64,000 bases of DNA from Pseudisothecium myosuroides (Eukaryota > Streptophyta > Bryopsida > Hypnales > Lembophyllaceae): contig OX637287.1 in NCBI GenBank assembly GCA_951799445.1, forward strand, positions 38,283,724 through 38,347,723. The letters run 5' to 3'. Below, in pieces: positions 34,812 through 47,817 of this stretch. Numbering within the stretch: the first letter of the stretch is position 1; every line of letters starts with the position of its first letter. The position numbers and the translations under genes were made by a program. Under the pieces are notes generated by a model. The model worked only from the letters and a program-made list of their open reading frames with translations, was not told where the DNA came from and ran no database searches.

Positions 34812-35728
34812 TTAACCCTTAAAGGACCAAGGCCTTTTTTCTGCCAAAAAACATTCAAAACTGCCATATCTATAGCAAAGAGTAAAAGAAACTGAAAATT
34901 GTTTTTTTTTTCCACATCTAACCATAGGATCTTACACCTAAATAGTATGAGAGTGTGTGGAAAAAATTTCAAAATTTTTGACCACACAGATTGCAAGATA
35001 TCTGCGTTTAAAGTGGAAAAAACAAGTTTTTCAGCACATTGCGGGACTAGATTTTTTTACTTTGAACATTTTTAACTTAAAATTTTTGCACTACAAAGTT
35101 TTGAGCTTCAAATCTTTATAGTGGAGAATTGAGTTGAGAGTCTAGGAAAGAAAATAAAAATTCAAAAAAACTTAATTATCATTCTTAAAAATATTGTTAA
35201 GTAGAAGTAGGTATGAGATTGAAGGAAAATCTAAAATATTAATATATTTTAGATGGAATTAAAATACACTAATCCCAATGGTGAGATTGTTCTAACAAGT
35301 AAATTAGACTATGAAAAAAAATTTGAAAATTTGAAAAATTGCATTCAGAAATGCATCCTACAAATTATTTTTTTCAAGAAGATGCTCTAACTGTCCGAAA
35401 AACAAGAATGTCCATAACTTTCTCATAATATATCCAAATGAAATGAATAAAAGCTTTCCAAATAGACAAAAATATAATCTATGAGAAAAAAAATATTAAA
35501 AAAAAATTCAAATTTTTTTCCATTTTTTTTTGGCTGCCCACCGTCCCCTCGTTTGAGCTTATTTGGTCATAATTGTTGTTCCCAGGCACCGATTGTGGAA
35601 AAAATTATATTCCCACGAAGCTAATCAGCTTTTCTACCTCCAAAAAAAGTTTCAAAAAATCAGGAGAAAATTTCAGCCCGTAGGTACTTGCCCGAAAAGT
35701 CATTTGACAACGATCCTTTAGGGGTTAA
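34812..35728 (+). mobile_element. TTAA element, 917 bp
   Basis: TTAA stands at 34812-34815 and 35725-35728. The left tip is CCCTTAAAGGACCAAGGCC and the right tip ATCCTTTAGGGG. The interior follows the reference copy at 9991-10921, including the GGATCTTACACCTAA and CAGATTGCAAGATATCTGCG blocks, with small deletions near the right subterminal region. It is non-coding. Confidence 0.85.
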
Positions 35729-37383
35729 ACACAATTCCTAATTTTGACTTAACTATGAGTGCTTGAGAAACTACAAATTGTAATTTATTTATCCCACATG
35801 GATTGTTCTACCTCCTACCACCCCATGTGTATATATAGAGTTGTCTTTCCACTTAAAAACCCAAAATAAGTTATTAATGGTAAATGCTTACATTGCTTTA
35901 GTGTATTATTCATAGGATTTTTGGCCAACATCTTTTTTTAGAAATATTTGTTGATTATTTTGTGTGTCTGGTCCTAAAATTAATATAAAAAAATGGGAAC
36001 ATACCATGACGTATTGCCACTACCTTGTTACCAAAGCTTACATTAATTATGTGAGGATCAGATGAATTTTGTGGACGAGGTCTCCAGAGAGGAAAAGGCA
36101 GACTCTTTGAAGGCTACTGAATGTTATGCTTTGAAAGAATACAACAAGGACTTCATGATGCTGCACACAATTGTTGATGGATTTCAAAATGAAAAGTATT
36201 GAGTCTCAAGAGATATTTAAATTCTTGCACTATTTAACCCTGTACCACCCTAGCCTCGACAACGTAACGAAGATGTTTTGGGAGCGAAGCACAGATGAAT
36301 CAAGCTAGCGGTTTAGTTGTGCACCTATATGCTAATCCATTGTTGAATCAGGTCGATGCCTTCACTATGGGTACGTAGTTTTTTCCGATTCACAAATCTT
36401 GTATCAAGCAATGACATCATAAGGTTTGATGGACACAGTTTTTTAAGAAAAAAGTGCCGCCTTTCACAACTCTTGGGGTTTGCCCAAAGATTTCCATTCA
36501 CCTCAAATCATAGAAGTGGCCCCCGTTTTGAATAAGTGGGCGCACGCATTTCGAAAACACGCATGCCAATTTTCAGATTTTGATGATGTATATGTTCGAC
36601 AAGGAAAATCGTTCAATTTCATGACTTTCAAGCCCAACGAGGAAACAAACAACCCGCAATGACCGGGGACCAATGTAGTGGCTATGGGTCATAGTAAGTC
36701 ACATTTCCAGACTGCTAATTAGTGTGGGTTCATCCTCTACACCTAAGAATAGAGGGTAGGGATAGTCACGTAGTTATATATCATTTGTGAGTGAGAGGAG
36801 TCCCCTGACAAATATGAATCACAATGAATCACGGAGCTCTTTCAATCGACCACAACTTTCCAGAAATGCAAAGATCATCACGGAGCAAATCTAAAAAACA
36901 AGTTGCATACAAGGCTAAGGATGCATCGGAACTTGACAGTAACTTGATCATTGTGCCAGGTTACAAAATTATTTTTGTATACCCAAAAATGGTTGACAGC
37001 AATGGTGGTCTGCTACCCGAAAGAAACCAAACTCAGATATGCACAGGAATTTCAAAATGGCAATGAACTCCCCCCCTGCAGACTAGATGTACTCTAACCA
37101 CCCAAAACTGCTAATCACAGTTTGTCGTGGTCGATTGAAGGAATACAGACATATTGCTATGCGACCAACTACTTCCATCTGGTCCTCCTCATTCCAGTGC
37201 AGACTCCTCCATCCTAAACCACCACCACGCTCACTCTAATTCTAGACGCACCACTCTACCGCAGTATGAAATTAGTGAGGAAGATCCAAGGCCCAATACT
37301 TTGACCGCTCCCAGCAGGTCAGAAAGCGCCAATTGCCATGTCCGGATCTTCGTAGTCTGTATAACTGTATTCAAATGCAAATT
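35729..37383. other. Unassigned stretch with gene-like fragments
   Basis: Between 36060 and 37440 base composition is more balanced and several short frames look protein-like. Examples are a 46-residue piece from 36064 (MNFVDEVSREEKADSLK...) and one at 36480-36662 (IIEVAPVLNKWAHAFRK). Further pieces lie at 36824-37066 and 37154-37441. They are interrupted by stops and match no family I can name. They could be remains of a decayed gene or transposon. No exon chain could be built. Confidence 0.3.
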
Positions 37384-37572
37384 CACTAGAAGAGAAAGGG
37401 GTGTTTTAAGTAGTGTCCTAGACATCATGTCTTTTAAGTAAGTTTTTAAGTAAAATTTTACTAAAAAGACAATCTTTTTAGTAAAATTTTACTTAAAAAC
37501 TTACTTAAAAAACGTTACTTAAAAGACGTGATGTCTAGGACACTACTTAAAACACCCCTTTCTCTTGTAGTG
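37384..37572. mobile_element. CACTA-type foldback MITE
   Basis: The ends are CACTAGAAGAGAAAGGGGTG and CACCCCTTTCTCTTGTAGTG, and ATT is duplicated on both sides (37381-37383 and 37573-37575). CACTA tips with a 3-bp duplication define the En/Spm superfamily. Almost the whole 189 bp folds into one hairpin with a loop near 37472, apart from a small insertion in the right arm. It is non-coding. Confidence 0.9.
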
Positions 37573-37575
37573 ATT

Positions 37576-38136
37576 GCACCTATATGGAGTATACGCTCAC
37601 TTCATCAAAGCAGACATTCCAATACACCTTTTGTCACTACCCATTTTAGGTTTTTACTTTATCTATATCTCAGTCCAAGGCTATTTGCTACATTACTTTT
37701 TTAATTTACAGGGGACAGATTTCAGCCTCTGGGGCTGTGAGGGGTTCATTGGAGCTTTGCAATGCTACACACAACCATTGTCAATTTGACTTTTCGATTG
37801 AGAAAATTTGAATTTTAAAGAAACTACTTTAAATCTTGCACTATTTAATGAAATTTGTGATCTGAATAAACAATTTGTCAATTGGAATCAAAGAGTGTAG
37901 CATTGAATCATTTTTAAATTTAGATTTCAGGATAACTCAATATCTCCTTCCAATCACTTGTACAGATGCTACTCACAATAATTATGTAAAATTACAAAGG
38001 CTGAAGGATGAATAAATTCACAATCAATGCTTAGCAATTTTCAAAGAAGACCACCAGTTAGTTCATTGTTAAATCGGAATTGGGATAAAACATTTGAAAT
38101 TTGAAATCATAAGAAAAAATCCAGTGAAAAATTCTA
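37576..38136. other. Non-coding AT-rich DNA
   Basis: A frame at 37574-37789 overlaps the end of the CACTA element and has no motif. The stretch holding CTCCTTCCAATCACTTGTACAGATGCTACTCA near 37948 repeats text found at 26255-26283, downstream of the phospholipase gene. It is therefore a small dispersed fragment of that 3' flank. Confidence 0.4.
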
Positions 38137-39494
38137 CTCCTTCCATTCCAAAATGATCTTCATGTTTGATAAAATGTTCCAGATTAAGGTCAAAAATCAA
38201 TATTTTAATTCTGTTTTGAGGTACAAATAAAGTACAATGCTCTCCTATCATCCTCCAAATTTGAGCTTTGGATTCATTATCAAATTGAAGTTGTGGAGCT
38301 TTAAAATGTGGATTTTGGGGACTTTTTGGAGGGCACACCGTTGGGTGAATGCAAGGAACATTTGCCGATTTTGTTGCGTTTTGAATTTTGATAATACACA
38401 TGATTTTTTTTCTGGAGTACTTTAAAATATAAAAAAATATGGCTAATGTATAAACCTTTAAGATGAAGATAACCGGTAAAGGAAATGCATAGAAAAATTC
38501 TCTAAGCAAGAGAACTAAAAAAGTGCCAAATCTCAAGAAAATGGATACTTTAATGTTTCAATTGTTTGATGGATACTATTAGCCAAAAATAGGAAAAAAA
38601 ATAAATACATAAAATAAAAATTGGTCATTTATAACAACTCTTTGGAGATGGTTCATTCACCCAAAAAAACTCCCAAATAATATTTTATATGTTACAAAAT
38701 GCAAGCAAAAAGAAGAGCACTTTGTGGACTTCCACACCACATACAATTAATTATTTTTAGAATTCCTTTACACAATAGCTACAAGCCTCTACTAGAAGAC
38801 CATTCCATCCAAATTTCAGCCCAAAGTTTGTTTTTTTGAGTACTAAATAGTACTGAAAATCTCCAAATTGGCAAGTGTTATATAAAATTAGGGGCTATTT
38901 TTAGAAAATAAACTATTCATGAAAATTATGAAACAAATTAAGCAAGGTGTATAATAGTAATGAATACCTTACCTATAAATCTTGAGTCATTTGGAGCCAA
39001 AACGCAAAAGTTATGACCAAAAAACAAATCAGCATGCAGGGTGTGATGCAAAATAGTACAGGTGTTTCTTGCATTCACTCCATTAGCCAATTGTTTCTTC
39101 AATTCCCGTGTTGTGGGTTGTGTCTTTTTGCCTTCTTGCATTAAGTATTGTCATTCCCCCGTTGGCTATGGACAGCTCACCGCGTCAACCCCAAAAAGTC
39201 AAGGTGAAGGGAGTGATTCAAATTTCATTTGTTTAATAAATAAAATAAAAAATATTAGCCTAACTAGCCTGATTCGTGTAGCTTCTTCGGATCAAGTGAG
39301 CAATAACTTATTTAAAACAGAACAACACTTTTTTTGGAATACAACAACAGCTTCTCTAGAATTTTTCAATTTTATTATTCTCTTTACATTTGAAGAAGTT
39401 CATTCCGTGGACCCTTCTTCCATGTCACAATAGGAAGATCAATTTGAGACAGAAAATAAAGGCCAATAGGAGGATCATTCTGGAATGGAGGGAG
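38137..39494. mobile_element. Long Stowaway-like (Tc1/mariner) element, 1.36 kb
   Basis: The inverted ends CTCCTTCCATTCCAAAATGATC and GATCATTCTGGAATGGAGGGAG are flanked by TA at 38135-38136 and 39495-39496, as in Stowaway elements. Subterminal parts also pair: TGAATGCAAGGAAC near 38347 and its inverted likeness near 39065. At 1358 bp it is longer than usual MITEs and may be a decayed parent element. Frames inside (38069-38536 minus, 39062-39433 plus) show no DDE/D signature that I can recognise. Confidence 0.7.
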
Positions 39495-39496
39495 TA

Positions 39497-41103
39497 TTAG
39501 ATTTCTATTTAGAGTACAAAATAGAGAAAAAAATTGGACTCAATACTTGAAAACTAGTTCAATATAGTACAAATGTTAAAAGAACTAACACAAAAATCTA
39601 CAAAAGATTGATGGATGAAAAAATGCATTTTTTGTATTTTTGGGATGTGTTTACATTCATTTCTTATCTCAAAGCTAGCACAAACCATAATTTTGTGTAT
39701 ACATGTGAGATAAATACATAATATTAAGGAGGGTATTATTTCAAGAATTCAATATTAAACAGACCCCTTCATTAGAAAAAATAAATAAATTATAGCAATA
39801 TATAGTACCCTATATTTCATTTGAAATGAAGACCAAATATCACTTTAAGTATCCTATTTTACTTAAAAATACTTATAATAGTGCATCTCATTACAACCTT
39901 GGATTGAGTTTACATCCAGCATTCACATTTGGAGCTTTAATAACAACAACAAAAGGTGTTTGAAACCATACTTGCATTGAGATTGTCTGAGATATAAAAG
40001 AAACAAAAGACACATGCAAACATTTAAAAGTACAACAATTTAAATGAATCTAAACAACAACAAACAAATGAGGCTCTATAAATTGCCTATGAGGCTAGAA
40101 ACAAGAACAATACAACGCTGAAAAAAATTACAAGTCCCACTTTCTATACTTTCAGTATTTTCAACATTCACAATAACAAGTTTAGGAGGTTCAAAAATCC
40201 AATATAAAAGGTTCATATGTCCTCCAATCCTCCTCTTCAATATCAATGACTAGCAGCACCTCAGAGATCCCTTGCAACATATAATTCCCTCAAATACAGC
40301 CTCAACCAAAACTAAGTACTCATGTAGTTATCTCCCCCCCCCCAAAATGAACCATGAAAAAAAATTGTCAGTCTTCCATCCACCAAAATGCGTAAAGCTA
40401 TTTAAACAACACAAATCCAAATATCCATATGCTCTATAGGAATGAACAACAACTGCAACATCGCATTTAGTGGTACATCTAAATGCCAAAAAAAAATATG
40501 GAAAAAGAGGGGTGGACTAAAATTTGCAAATGGAAATGACAAAATTCAAGGTTCAAAAAAACATACCCACATATTCAACGCCAAGTGCAATGTCAATCTT
40601 CGCGTAGATTGGGTCGATGAGGAGGCTGTGCAAAGTTCAAGGCTTCCCACAATGGTACACAAATGGTCATTGAAGAAAGAGATAGGGAGGTACCAGATTT
40701 CTCCAAGCACTTTTGTAGCAAGGCATAAGACTCATCTGTTATGGAATTGATCTTCCCCATACTCCGAGGTTCATCGCCATCCTATTTTAATCTAAATAAC
40801 TTCACTTTGAACGCCATCATGACGTTGAAACCTAAGAGGCCAAAATCCATAATGCAACAACTGAAAGCAAGTCTCAAGAAAATCCTAAACCCAAATGCAA
40901 ATCCTAAGCATAAAAAAAAATGCCAAAGTTCCAGAATACTAAGGTAGTAGTAAAGAACATACTTTAGCTTGAGACATCAAAACACGTCTCCCAAACACCT
41001 TCATGCAACTCAACAACATCCCCCTATTTTTTCGTTAATAAAGAAAATGGTTAGTGTCAACCAGGCTAAAACTTGTGAAAATAAGCTTTATAAACACCAT
41101 CGC
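39497..41103. other. Non-coding AT-rich DNA
   Basis: A 102-codon frame at 40442-40750 has no known motif. A run of ten C lies at 40335-40344. No transposon ends were recognised. Confidence 0.45.
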
Positions 41104-42031
41104 TTAACCCCTAAAGTTCCTTGACTATGTTCTCACCAAAAATGCTCCAAAACTACCATTTCTAGTACAAGTACCAAATTTTTGAAAAATATCATTTTTG
41201 GACACATGTAACCGTAGGATCTTGTAGTACTCTGGTTTGAGAATATGTGAAAAAAAATTCAGAAATTTTCATCGTGTAGATTAGAAGACATTAGCGTTTG
41301 AAGTGGCAAAAGTTCTTTTTTTGGCCCTGCGAAAAAGCGGGCAGCTGCACTTCACAAGGTCAGATTATTATGAAACAAAATTCCAAAATGGTTGTGTTTC
41401 TTTGGATTCATTCTTTAGGGCAAGTTGGCTACATGCTTGAAAATTTTCAGATCATTTGGAATTGTACAACATATATGAAAAAAATAGTTAGAAAGAAGTA
41501 GAGAATGGTTCAAAACACTAAATTGTTAAGAAGTTAATTATGGAATTGACAAATGCCAATCCCAATGGTTGCAATGTTGTAATAAACAATCTATATCCTA
41601 AAATTTTATTTTTTTGAAAAATATTGAAAATTGAGTGAAATAAACGACTTCAAAGTTTATTTTGGAGTAGACAATCCATAACTGCCCGCAAACTAAAAAT
41701 CTAAACGTTTGACTCATTGATCAAAATGGAATGATTCAAAGGTTTCCACGTATATATAAATCTAATAAACCAATTTCAAATTTTTATTTTTGAAAAAAGT
41801 GATTTTTTCTAATCTGCCCGGACTGCCCGAGTTCGAGAAACAAACAACATATTAGGCCATAACTTTTGACTCGTATTTCCAAATGTCATGAGATTTGGTG
41901 CATATGAAAGATATTCCTTGTCCCCACCTTCTATAAAAATTTCAGCTTAAAATATACAAATCTCCAGTCACACGTATCTGCCCAAAATTTCTATGTTGCC
42001 AAAAAACGCATGTTTATCTTTTAAGGGTTAA
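41104..42031 (+). mobile_element. TTAA element, second subfamily
   Basis: This 928-bp element has TTAA at 41104-41107 and 42028-42031, with tips CCCCTAAAGTTCCTTGACTA and TATCTTTTAAGGG. It aligns over its whole length with 11605-12537. It is non-coding. Confidence 0.85.
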
Positions 42032-42036
42032 CTTAA

Positions 42037-42306
42037 TACTATAAGAAACCCCCGTTTTAGGTGACGAGCCCTAATTTTTTATGACGGATTTTAGGTGATG
42101 TCAATGTTGACAACCCAAAATTTTTATGTCAACAAAAATGTCCAACGTAACATCAATATTGACAATCCAATGTTTTTATGTGAACATTGATGTTACGTTG
42201 GACATTTATGTTGATATAAAATTTTTGGGTTGTCAACATTGACATTACTGAAAATCTGTCATAAAAAATTAAGGCTTGTCACCTAAAATGGGTTTTTTTT
42301 ATAGTG
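42037..42306. mobile_element. CACTA-like foldback MITE, second family
   Basis: The right end TTTTTTTTATAGTG carries the CACTA signature on the minus strand. The left end TACTATAAGAAACCCCCG has the first base changed. The arms pair over about 130 bp (GTTTTAGGTGACGAGCCCTAA against TTAAGGCTTGTCACCTAAAA, then the ATGTCCAACGTAACATCAAT stem). The putative 3-bp duplication is TAA/CAA. It lies five bases beyond a TTAA element. Confidence 0.75.
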
Positions 42307-44280
42307 CAAAAACACCCTCCGTTAAAAAACCAAATGCTCAGCGCCAACCCTAAACCAAGATTATAAACAAATAGCCTGGGTATTGTAAAAAGACCTAAAC
42401 CACTTGTTTCTTCCAAAACAAACCCTAAACTACAAGAGCATTGAATCTGGATTTGACAAGGCTCAAAAATGGATACATATCCAAAGCCAAAGCAATACAT
42501 AATTAAATTTAGTGAATTAAGCCAACGGACATCTAAAGCCTAAGCACATTAAATTCCATCTAAAACAATTATTGAAACCCATCCCTAATTCATTCTTGGA
42601 ATCATTTACGAGTTCATGCAAGTAATTGACTAAAAATGGAGGTTTCATCCACATCCGTCTGTAGAAAACCACTCTTTTTCCACCCTAAATCCTATATTTT
42701 AATCTAAAAAGATTAAAGACCTTTCCTTATAGTGACCCTATTTTTTTAAACCCTCATTATTTTTGTGAGAACCCTAGTTTATTTCTACAATTTTCAAAAA
42801 AATTATTTGGACTAATAAACAATACCCTATTTTTTTATCACACATCATTTTTAAAATTAGCCAATGTTGGCTCTGAGTTGTTGTTTTGATGTTTGTTCTT
42901 TTGTCATTAGTTGTTTTGTTATTGGCTATTTTGATTCTTTATGCTTTTTGTTGTTCGTTGTTTTGCTTATGTTACATGCATTGGTCAATTGTTATATGGT
43001 TTGCTAACCTTGATTTTGTATATATATAGAAACTCTAAATGGGTGATTGTAAAAAATACTTGTCCTTTTCTTGGCGCCTTGGCCTTGGACATGTAGATTT
43101 TTGCTTAAAACTTTTGCGTCATATGTTAAGTTTACATAAATTTGAAATGAAGGTATATATAGTAGTTGTAGACATTGAATAATTTTTTGAATTTTTTGAA
43201 TTATTTTACTATTTTTAAATAATCCCTGTTTGGATGTCTATCTTGACCATTTGCAGGGGGGATTTAGTACAGTTTTTGACTTGTAAATGCAAACGTAAAG
43301 TTCAAAATTGGGATTCAAGGGCTTCTGCTAAAGTTACACAAGCCCACAAAGAGGTTTTTTGAAAATAAAAAATTGTCCACCTCCACATGTGTTCAAGCTT
43401 TACAAATTATCCATATTTTATTTAAAAAAAATTTATTCCAAGAATCATAGTAGTCACTGAAATAGGCCGTTTTGAGACAAAATCAGCAAGGGTTCTTGTA
43501 ATGACCTTAATGTAAGAATTAAAGAAAATACCAGTCGTATAGAGGACAACAAGTGCAAGTAGTCAGCTTTGCATCAGATGAATTTTTTAGTTTTTTTGAT
43601 GATTGCATGTTGTTTTCTTTTATTCAGTCATGTATTTTTCATTAGATATGCTTAATTCATTTTTAGTTAACTACAATTTTCAATAGACCACAAAGCAATA
43701 GGAATTCATGGTATGGAAAAAATAAATAGTTTGAGACATAGTGCAGTTATAAAGACATAATGTAGTTATAGAATCTTTGTCGCAATCATTTCCTAGTAAT
43801 AAATATAGAAAATGATTGAAAACAACTATGTTGAAAATTTCTTGCTTTTGTATTTGCAACTACAAAATAACTAATCAATGACTGCAATAGTCATATATAT
43901 AACTATTGCATAATCACCATATGACTTTTGAAACAAGTAATATTTTATTTAAAAACACATTTAAGTCACAAAATGGCAATCTATCATCTTCTACCACAAT
44001 AGCCAGAGCGGGTCCCACAAACAACACCAAACTCATATGTGACAAAACAATGATTGACTCTCTCCTTGCCAAGTTGGATGGCACACACCATGTCAACCAT
44101 TTCTTTTCAGCGGCTATGTCCACGTCAACAACCATGTCGGACATTATAAGTTCTACACATCAACGGTGCCTAGTCATCCATCATGTTCACCTTAGCAAAC
44201 ATGTTGTATGCCTAAACTACGTCAACCAAGCCTTGTCAGCGACACCATCTATGTCAATACCTTCGTCAGCAGTAGAGGCT
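42307..44280. other. Non-coding AT-rich DNA
   Basis: A 150-codon frame at 43906-44358 runs into the foldback at 44283 and shows no motif. It is somewhat less AT-rich at 43990-44280. No gene was supported. Confidence 0.4.
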
Positions 44281-44282
44281 TA

Positions 44283-44558
44283 CATCACAAAGTTTAGACC
44301 CTACGGTTTGTCAACAATTATCATGTGGTTATCGTTGTTTCATGGATTTGCACGTTGATTACAATTTATTGCATCATTACGATGCATTACTTTGCATCGT
44401 TACGATGCAGTTGCAAATAATGCATTGTATCGATGCAATAACAATGTGAAGTAATGCATTGTAATGATGCGATAAATTGTAATTAACATGCGAACTCATG
44501 AAACAATGATAGCCACATGATAATTGTTGACAAACCGTAAGGTCTAAACTTTGTGATG
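44283..44558. mobile_element. Foldback element with 130-bp inverted arms
   Basis: Both arms begin CATCACAAAGTTTAGACC and pair over most of the 276 bp, meeting near 44420 among repeats of GCATCGTTACGATGC type. TA lies outside each end (44281-44282 and 44559-44560). The arm sequence matches the outer ends of 13280-15414, so this is a minimal derivative of that longer element. Confidence 0.8.
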
Positions 44559-44560
44559 TA

Positions 44561-45537
44561 CAAACTTCTACATCAACAAATAAATGAACAAGAAATTGTC
44601 CAAATAAATGACTAACAAAAATGAATGATATGTCTACAATGACTCAAAACTTAAAATTAATGTTCACTCATTGCCAGTTAGAAGTGTCCTAAATGACTAG
44701 TTTTACAATCATTTTTAGCCCATTTTCTACTAGTGAGATCAGTTATTGTATTCTAGACTATACTTTAGAAACTAATCCAAAATTCAAAGTTTCAGGACAA
44801 TAAGAGTACATTGAACTCTATTGACAATTCAAAATAGATTTAAACAATGTTATTTTCAACCTTAATCCGGAACATTTTGTCCAGTAGGAAGATTATTTGG
44901 GACAGAGGAAGTACCAAAAAGCCAAAGATCTTCCATGGCCCTCACAAGTCGATATTCACCCATCCTAGTGGGGATCCATAACATTGTTAACCAACACTAT
45001 GGGTCCCTTTTGCTTCCTCAAAAGTGGAAGCCCCCAACATTGAAACTTGTGAAGTTACTGTTGAGTCACCACTCCCTCAAAGTCTGCAGCCACTCAAAGT
45101 TTTCACACATTATAGTCGCATTTTTTAGATCCAATGCCTAGCCACCACCTCTTGGCAAGGATTAACAAGCATGGCCAAAAGTTGAATTAAGCCAACCAAT
45201 AGATTTGTTTACATTATAATTAAATCCCTCCCATGCATCTAGGGAGGGATTATACCTTCCTTGAAGGGGTAAGCATTTTGACCGCAAGATGCTAAATTCG
45301 CCTCACGAAGTGTGACCAATAGAGAGAATTTACCCCTAGGAAAAACACATAAGTTTTTTATTTGCCACACATGAAAAAAGTTGCAAATTTTGAATTCATA
45401 TTTTGCAGTCAAAGGCCCGAAATTAGTTGGGGAGCTGAAGAACAAAAGATTATCACGGCACAAAATAAGTTCTTTTTTTTACATTTACCTTGCAAAATAC
45501 AAAATTCACACTGCTGGTCCCACTTTGTAGAATGGAT
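44561..45537. other. Non-coding AT-rich DNA
   Basis: A small palindrome, AATCCCTCCCATGCATCTAG followed by GGAGGGATT, lies at 45224-45252. No gene was seen. Confidence 0.45.
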
Positions 45538-46182
45538 TTAACCCCTAAATGCCCAAGGCCTGTTTTGATCTTCCTGGAATTTGCTCTAAATTGAACAAAA
45601 TGACAACATTTTGATAAGTTGTATCAATTTTTTTTGAATTGTAACCATACAAATTCAAACTAGACATGTTAGAGATCTCATAGGAAAAGAAAACACAACA
45701 ATATCACTTATAAAGTGAAAGATTATAACGTTTGACCATGAGGGTGCTAAAATTGCAAAAATCTTTCAATCTTCTTTACACAAGTCAAGTCTAAAAAGTT
45801 GGTGACCAAAAAAATATGAGGTTAAAGGGCCTAACATGTATAACCCCAATCAATTTATGGTTTCTTAAAATCTACTCTAGAATTTTTTTAAATGAATTTT
45901 GAATGTGATTTTTTCTCCAAGATCTAGTGTATTTGAGGCTCATTTCTAAGAGCTCTCAACACTACGGGAAGTCAAGATTGCACTAGGTACCCTTGCACAA
46001 AATCGTGAATAGAAAAATCACTATCATTTATTTTCAAGATCGGATTTGTGATGCTAAAACTAGACTTCAAGAAGAACTTTCTTAAAATATAAACTACTAA
46101 AAATAGCAACATGGTTAGGCTTTATTTAACCTCGAAGTTTTGCAAACACCAGATTCTGGTACCTTGGGCAGTTAGGGGTTAA
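45538..46182. mobile_element. TTAA element, short third subfamily
   Basis: The 645-bp stretch is bounded by TTAA (45538-45541 and 46179-46182) with tips CCCCTAAATGCCCAAGGCC and ACCTTGGGCAGTTAGGGG. The interior differs from the two longer subfamilies. It is non-coding. Confidence 0.7.
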
Positions 46183-47473
46183 CGTCCTGCGCTTTGGCCA
46201 GTTAACAATGTTGAGTCATCGACGTCTGAAAAGTAAATCAAAGTGCAAAGATACAAGTTAGAAGAAAGTATGCAGCTGTTTCAAAGTTGAATGATTCAAA
46301 GAATTGAACATCCCTCTCCTGCTGATCATGAAACTTCACGGAGACTTGGTGGCACTTCTAATACCGTATGTGTAGGTCAGTGTCGTAAATAACTCAGGAA
46401 AATTTGGAAAATGCCGAAAAAATTAAAAATTGTACAACTATTTCTGAAAATCTGAAAAATTTAATTGTTGCTAATTCTGAACATCCAAAAATTATTCTTG
46501 AGAAAATGTAGAAAAAAGAATACATTTATGCATGAATAGAAAAAATCAATTCAAAATTAGGATTGTCTAAATATTAAAAAAAAGAGCAAAATGCTGAAAG
46601 TGAAGAAATCCAAATAAGGTTGCCAAACTGTCGAACTTCCAAAAGTAAAACATTTCAGCCACAATGTGCCAAAACTGACTTGTGTGTACAGTAACAGAGA
46701 AAAGTTGTTGCATTTGCTATGCTTCTAGACAAAGAGTTTCTTGAATTGAAATTGAACCAATGTGCAAGGCAACTACACCTAAAATTGTACGAATAAGCTC
46801 TGTGGCATGACCAATATGCTCTAGAAAATGAACAGCACTATTTTTGTATATAGGTGAAGGACTATGAATCAAAATGCAAGTGGTTCCATCATTTTTGGAC
46901 ACATTGTGAATTAAGTTAGTTACAAATTTTCAAAGATGCAAGGTGTAGGGTACTAAAAGTGTCATGTAGGTGATGCCAAAATCCATCTAATGCACATGAA
47001 GAAATGACACTAGTAGTATCATAACATGTCATAGAGAAGAAGTTAAAACAACATAAAGCGAACCCAAAATGGACCACTTGTGAGGTTGCCACCTCCACAA
47101 TATTATAAATAGAGTTGCACACTATTGAAAATGGGCTTTAACTCCACTCCACCTTACACTTGTCCTTGTAATGTGCACCAATTTGGATATCCCTGTTCAT
47201 TTTCCCTTCAAAAATAGCGGTTGAATTTGAGGATTAGTCCATTTTAGGTGTAGTTACCTTATGCAGCTATGAACTCTAGTAAAAAATATGTGTCTTAGCA
47301 AATGTAAATATACAGGGCGTTCTTTCCCCGAAATCTTTAATTCCTCAATTAGCCATGGCAATTTTTATAAGTACTGAACATTCTGAGAGTCCCTGTAGAC
47401 TGCACTCAAATGTTCAAAAAATATTTGCCTGGCAGTTTGCCTTGCACAGTGCCACTTCCAAGGAAATTCGAAA
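46183..47473. other. Non-coding AT-rich DNA upstream of right E1
   Basis: No frame or terminal repeat was supported. The last few hundred bases could contribute distal promoter sequence to the right E1 copy; they have no counterpart beside the left copy. Confidence 0.45.
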
Positions 47474-47620
47474 TACGTGTCGGCCAAGCTGGAGCTGCGT
47501 GATGAGTTCGCAAATTCGCCATACGAAACAGAGAATGCAGCCAGGCTCCTTCTCCACCCACGAAGTGCTGACGAAATTGCAAGCGGAAGCTTCTCGAGAG
47601 CTTGACCAAGGGAGCTCCGG

Positions 47621-47628
47621 TATAAATA
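47621..47628 (+). promoter_or_regulatory. TATA box of right E1
   Basis: A consensus TATAAATA lies about 190 bp upstream of the inferred leader-intron donor. Transcription would be expected to start about 30 bp downstream, near 47655. Confidence 0.75.
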
Positions 47629-47817
47629 GTGTGACTTCTGGGTCCCCAAATTAGGGTTCGGTTTCACTGGGTGTTCGGACAATTCTAAAGGTTACCTGCC
47701 ATCCAAGCGCCAGCGTACTCTCATTTGCCAAGTGACGCTTCCCTTCACCAAGAGCGAACGAGTGAGCGAGGCTCCAATTTTTGTTGCTACTGCGGAGGTT
47801 CCGATCGTCGTCGCCAG

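Noticed and set aside
43906..44358. A 150-codon frame
   Set aside because: It extends into the foldback element at 44283 and has no recognisable domain.
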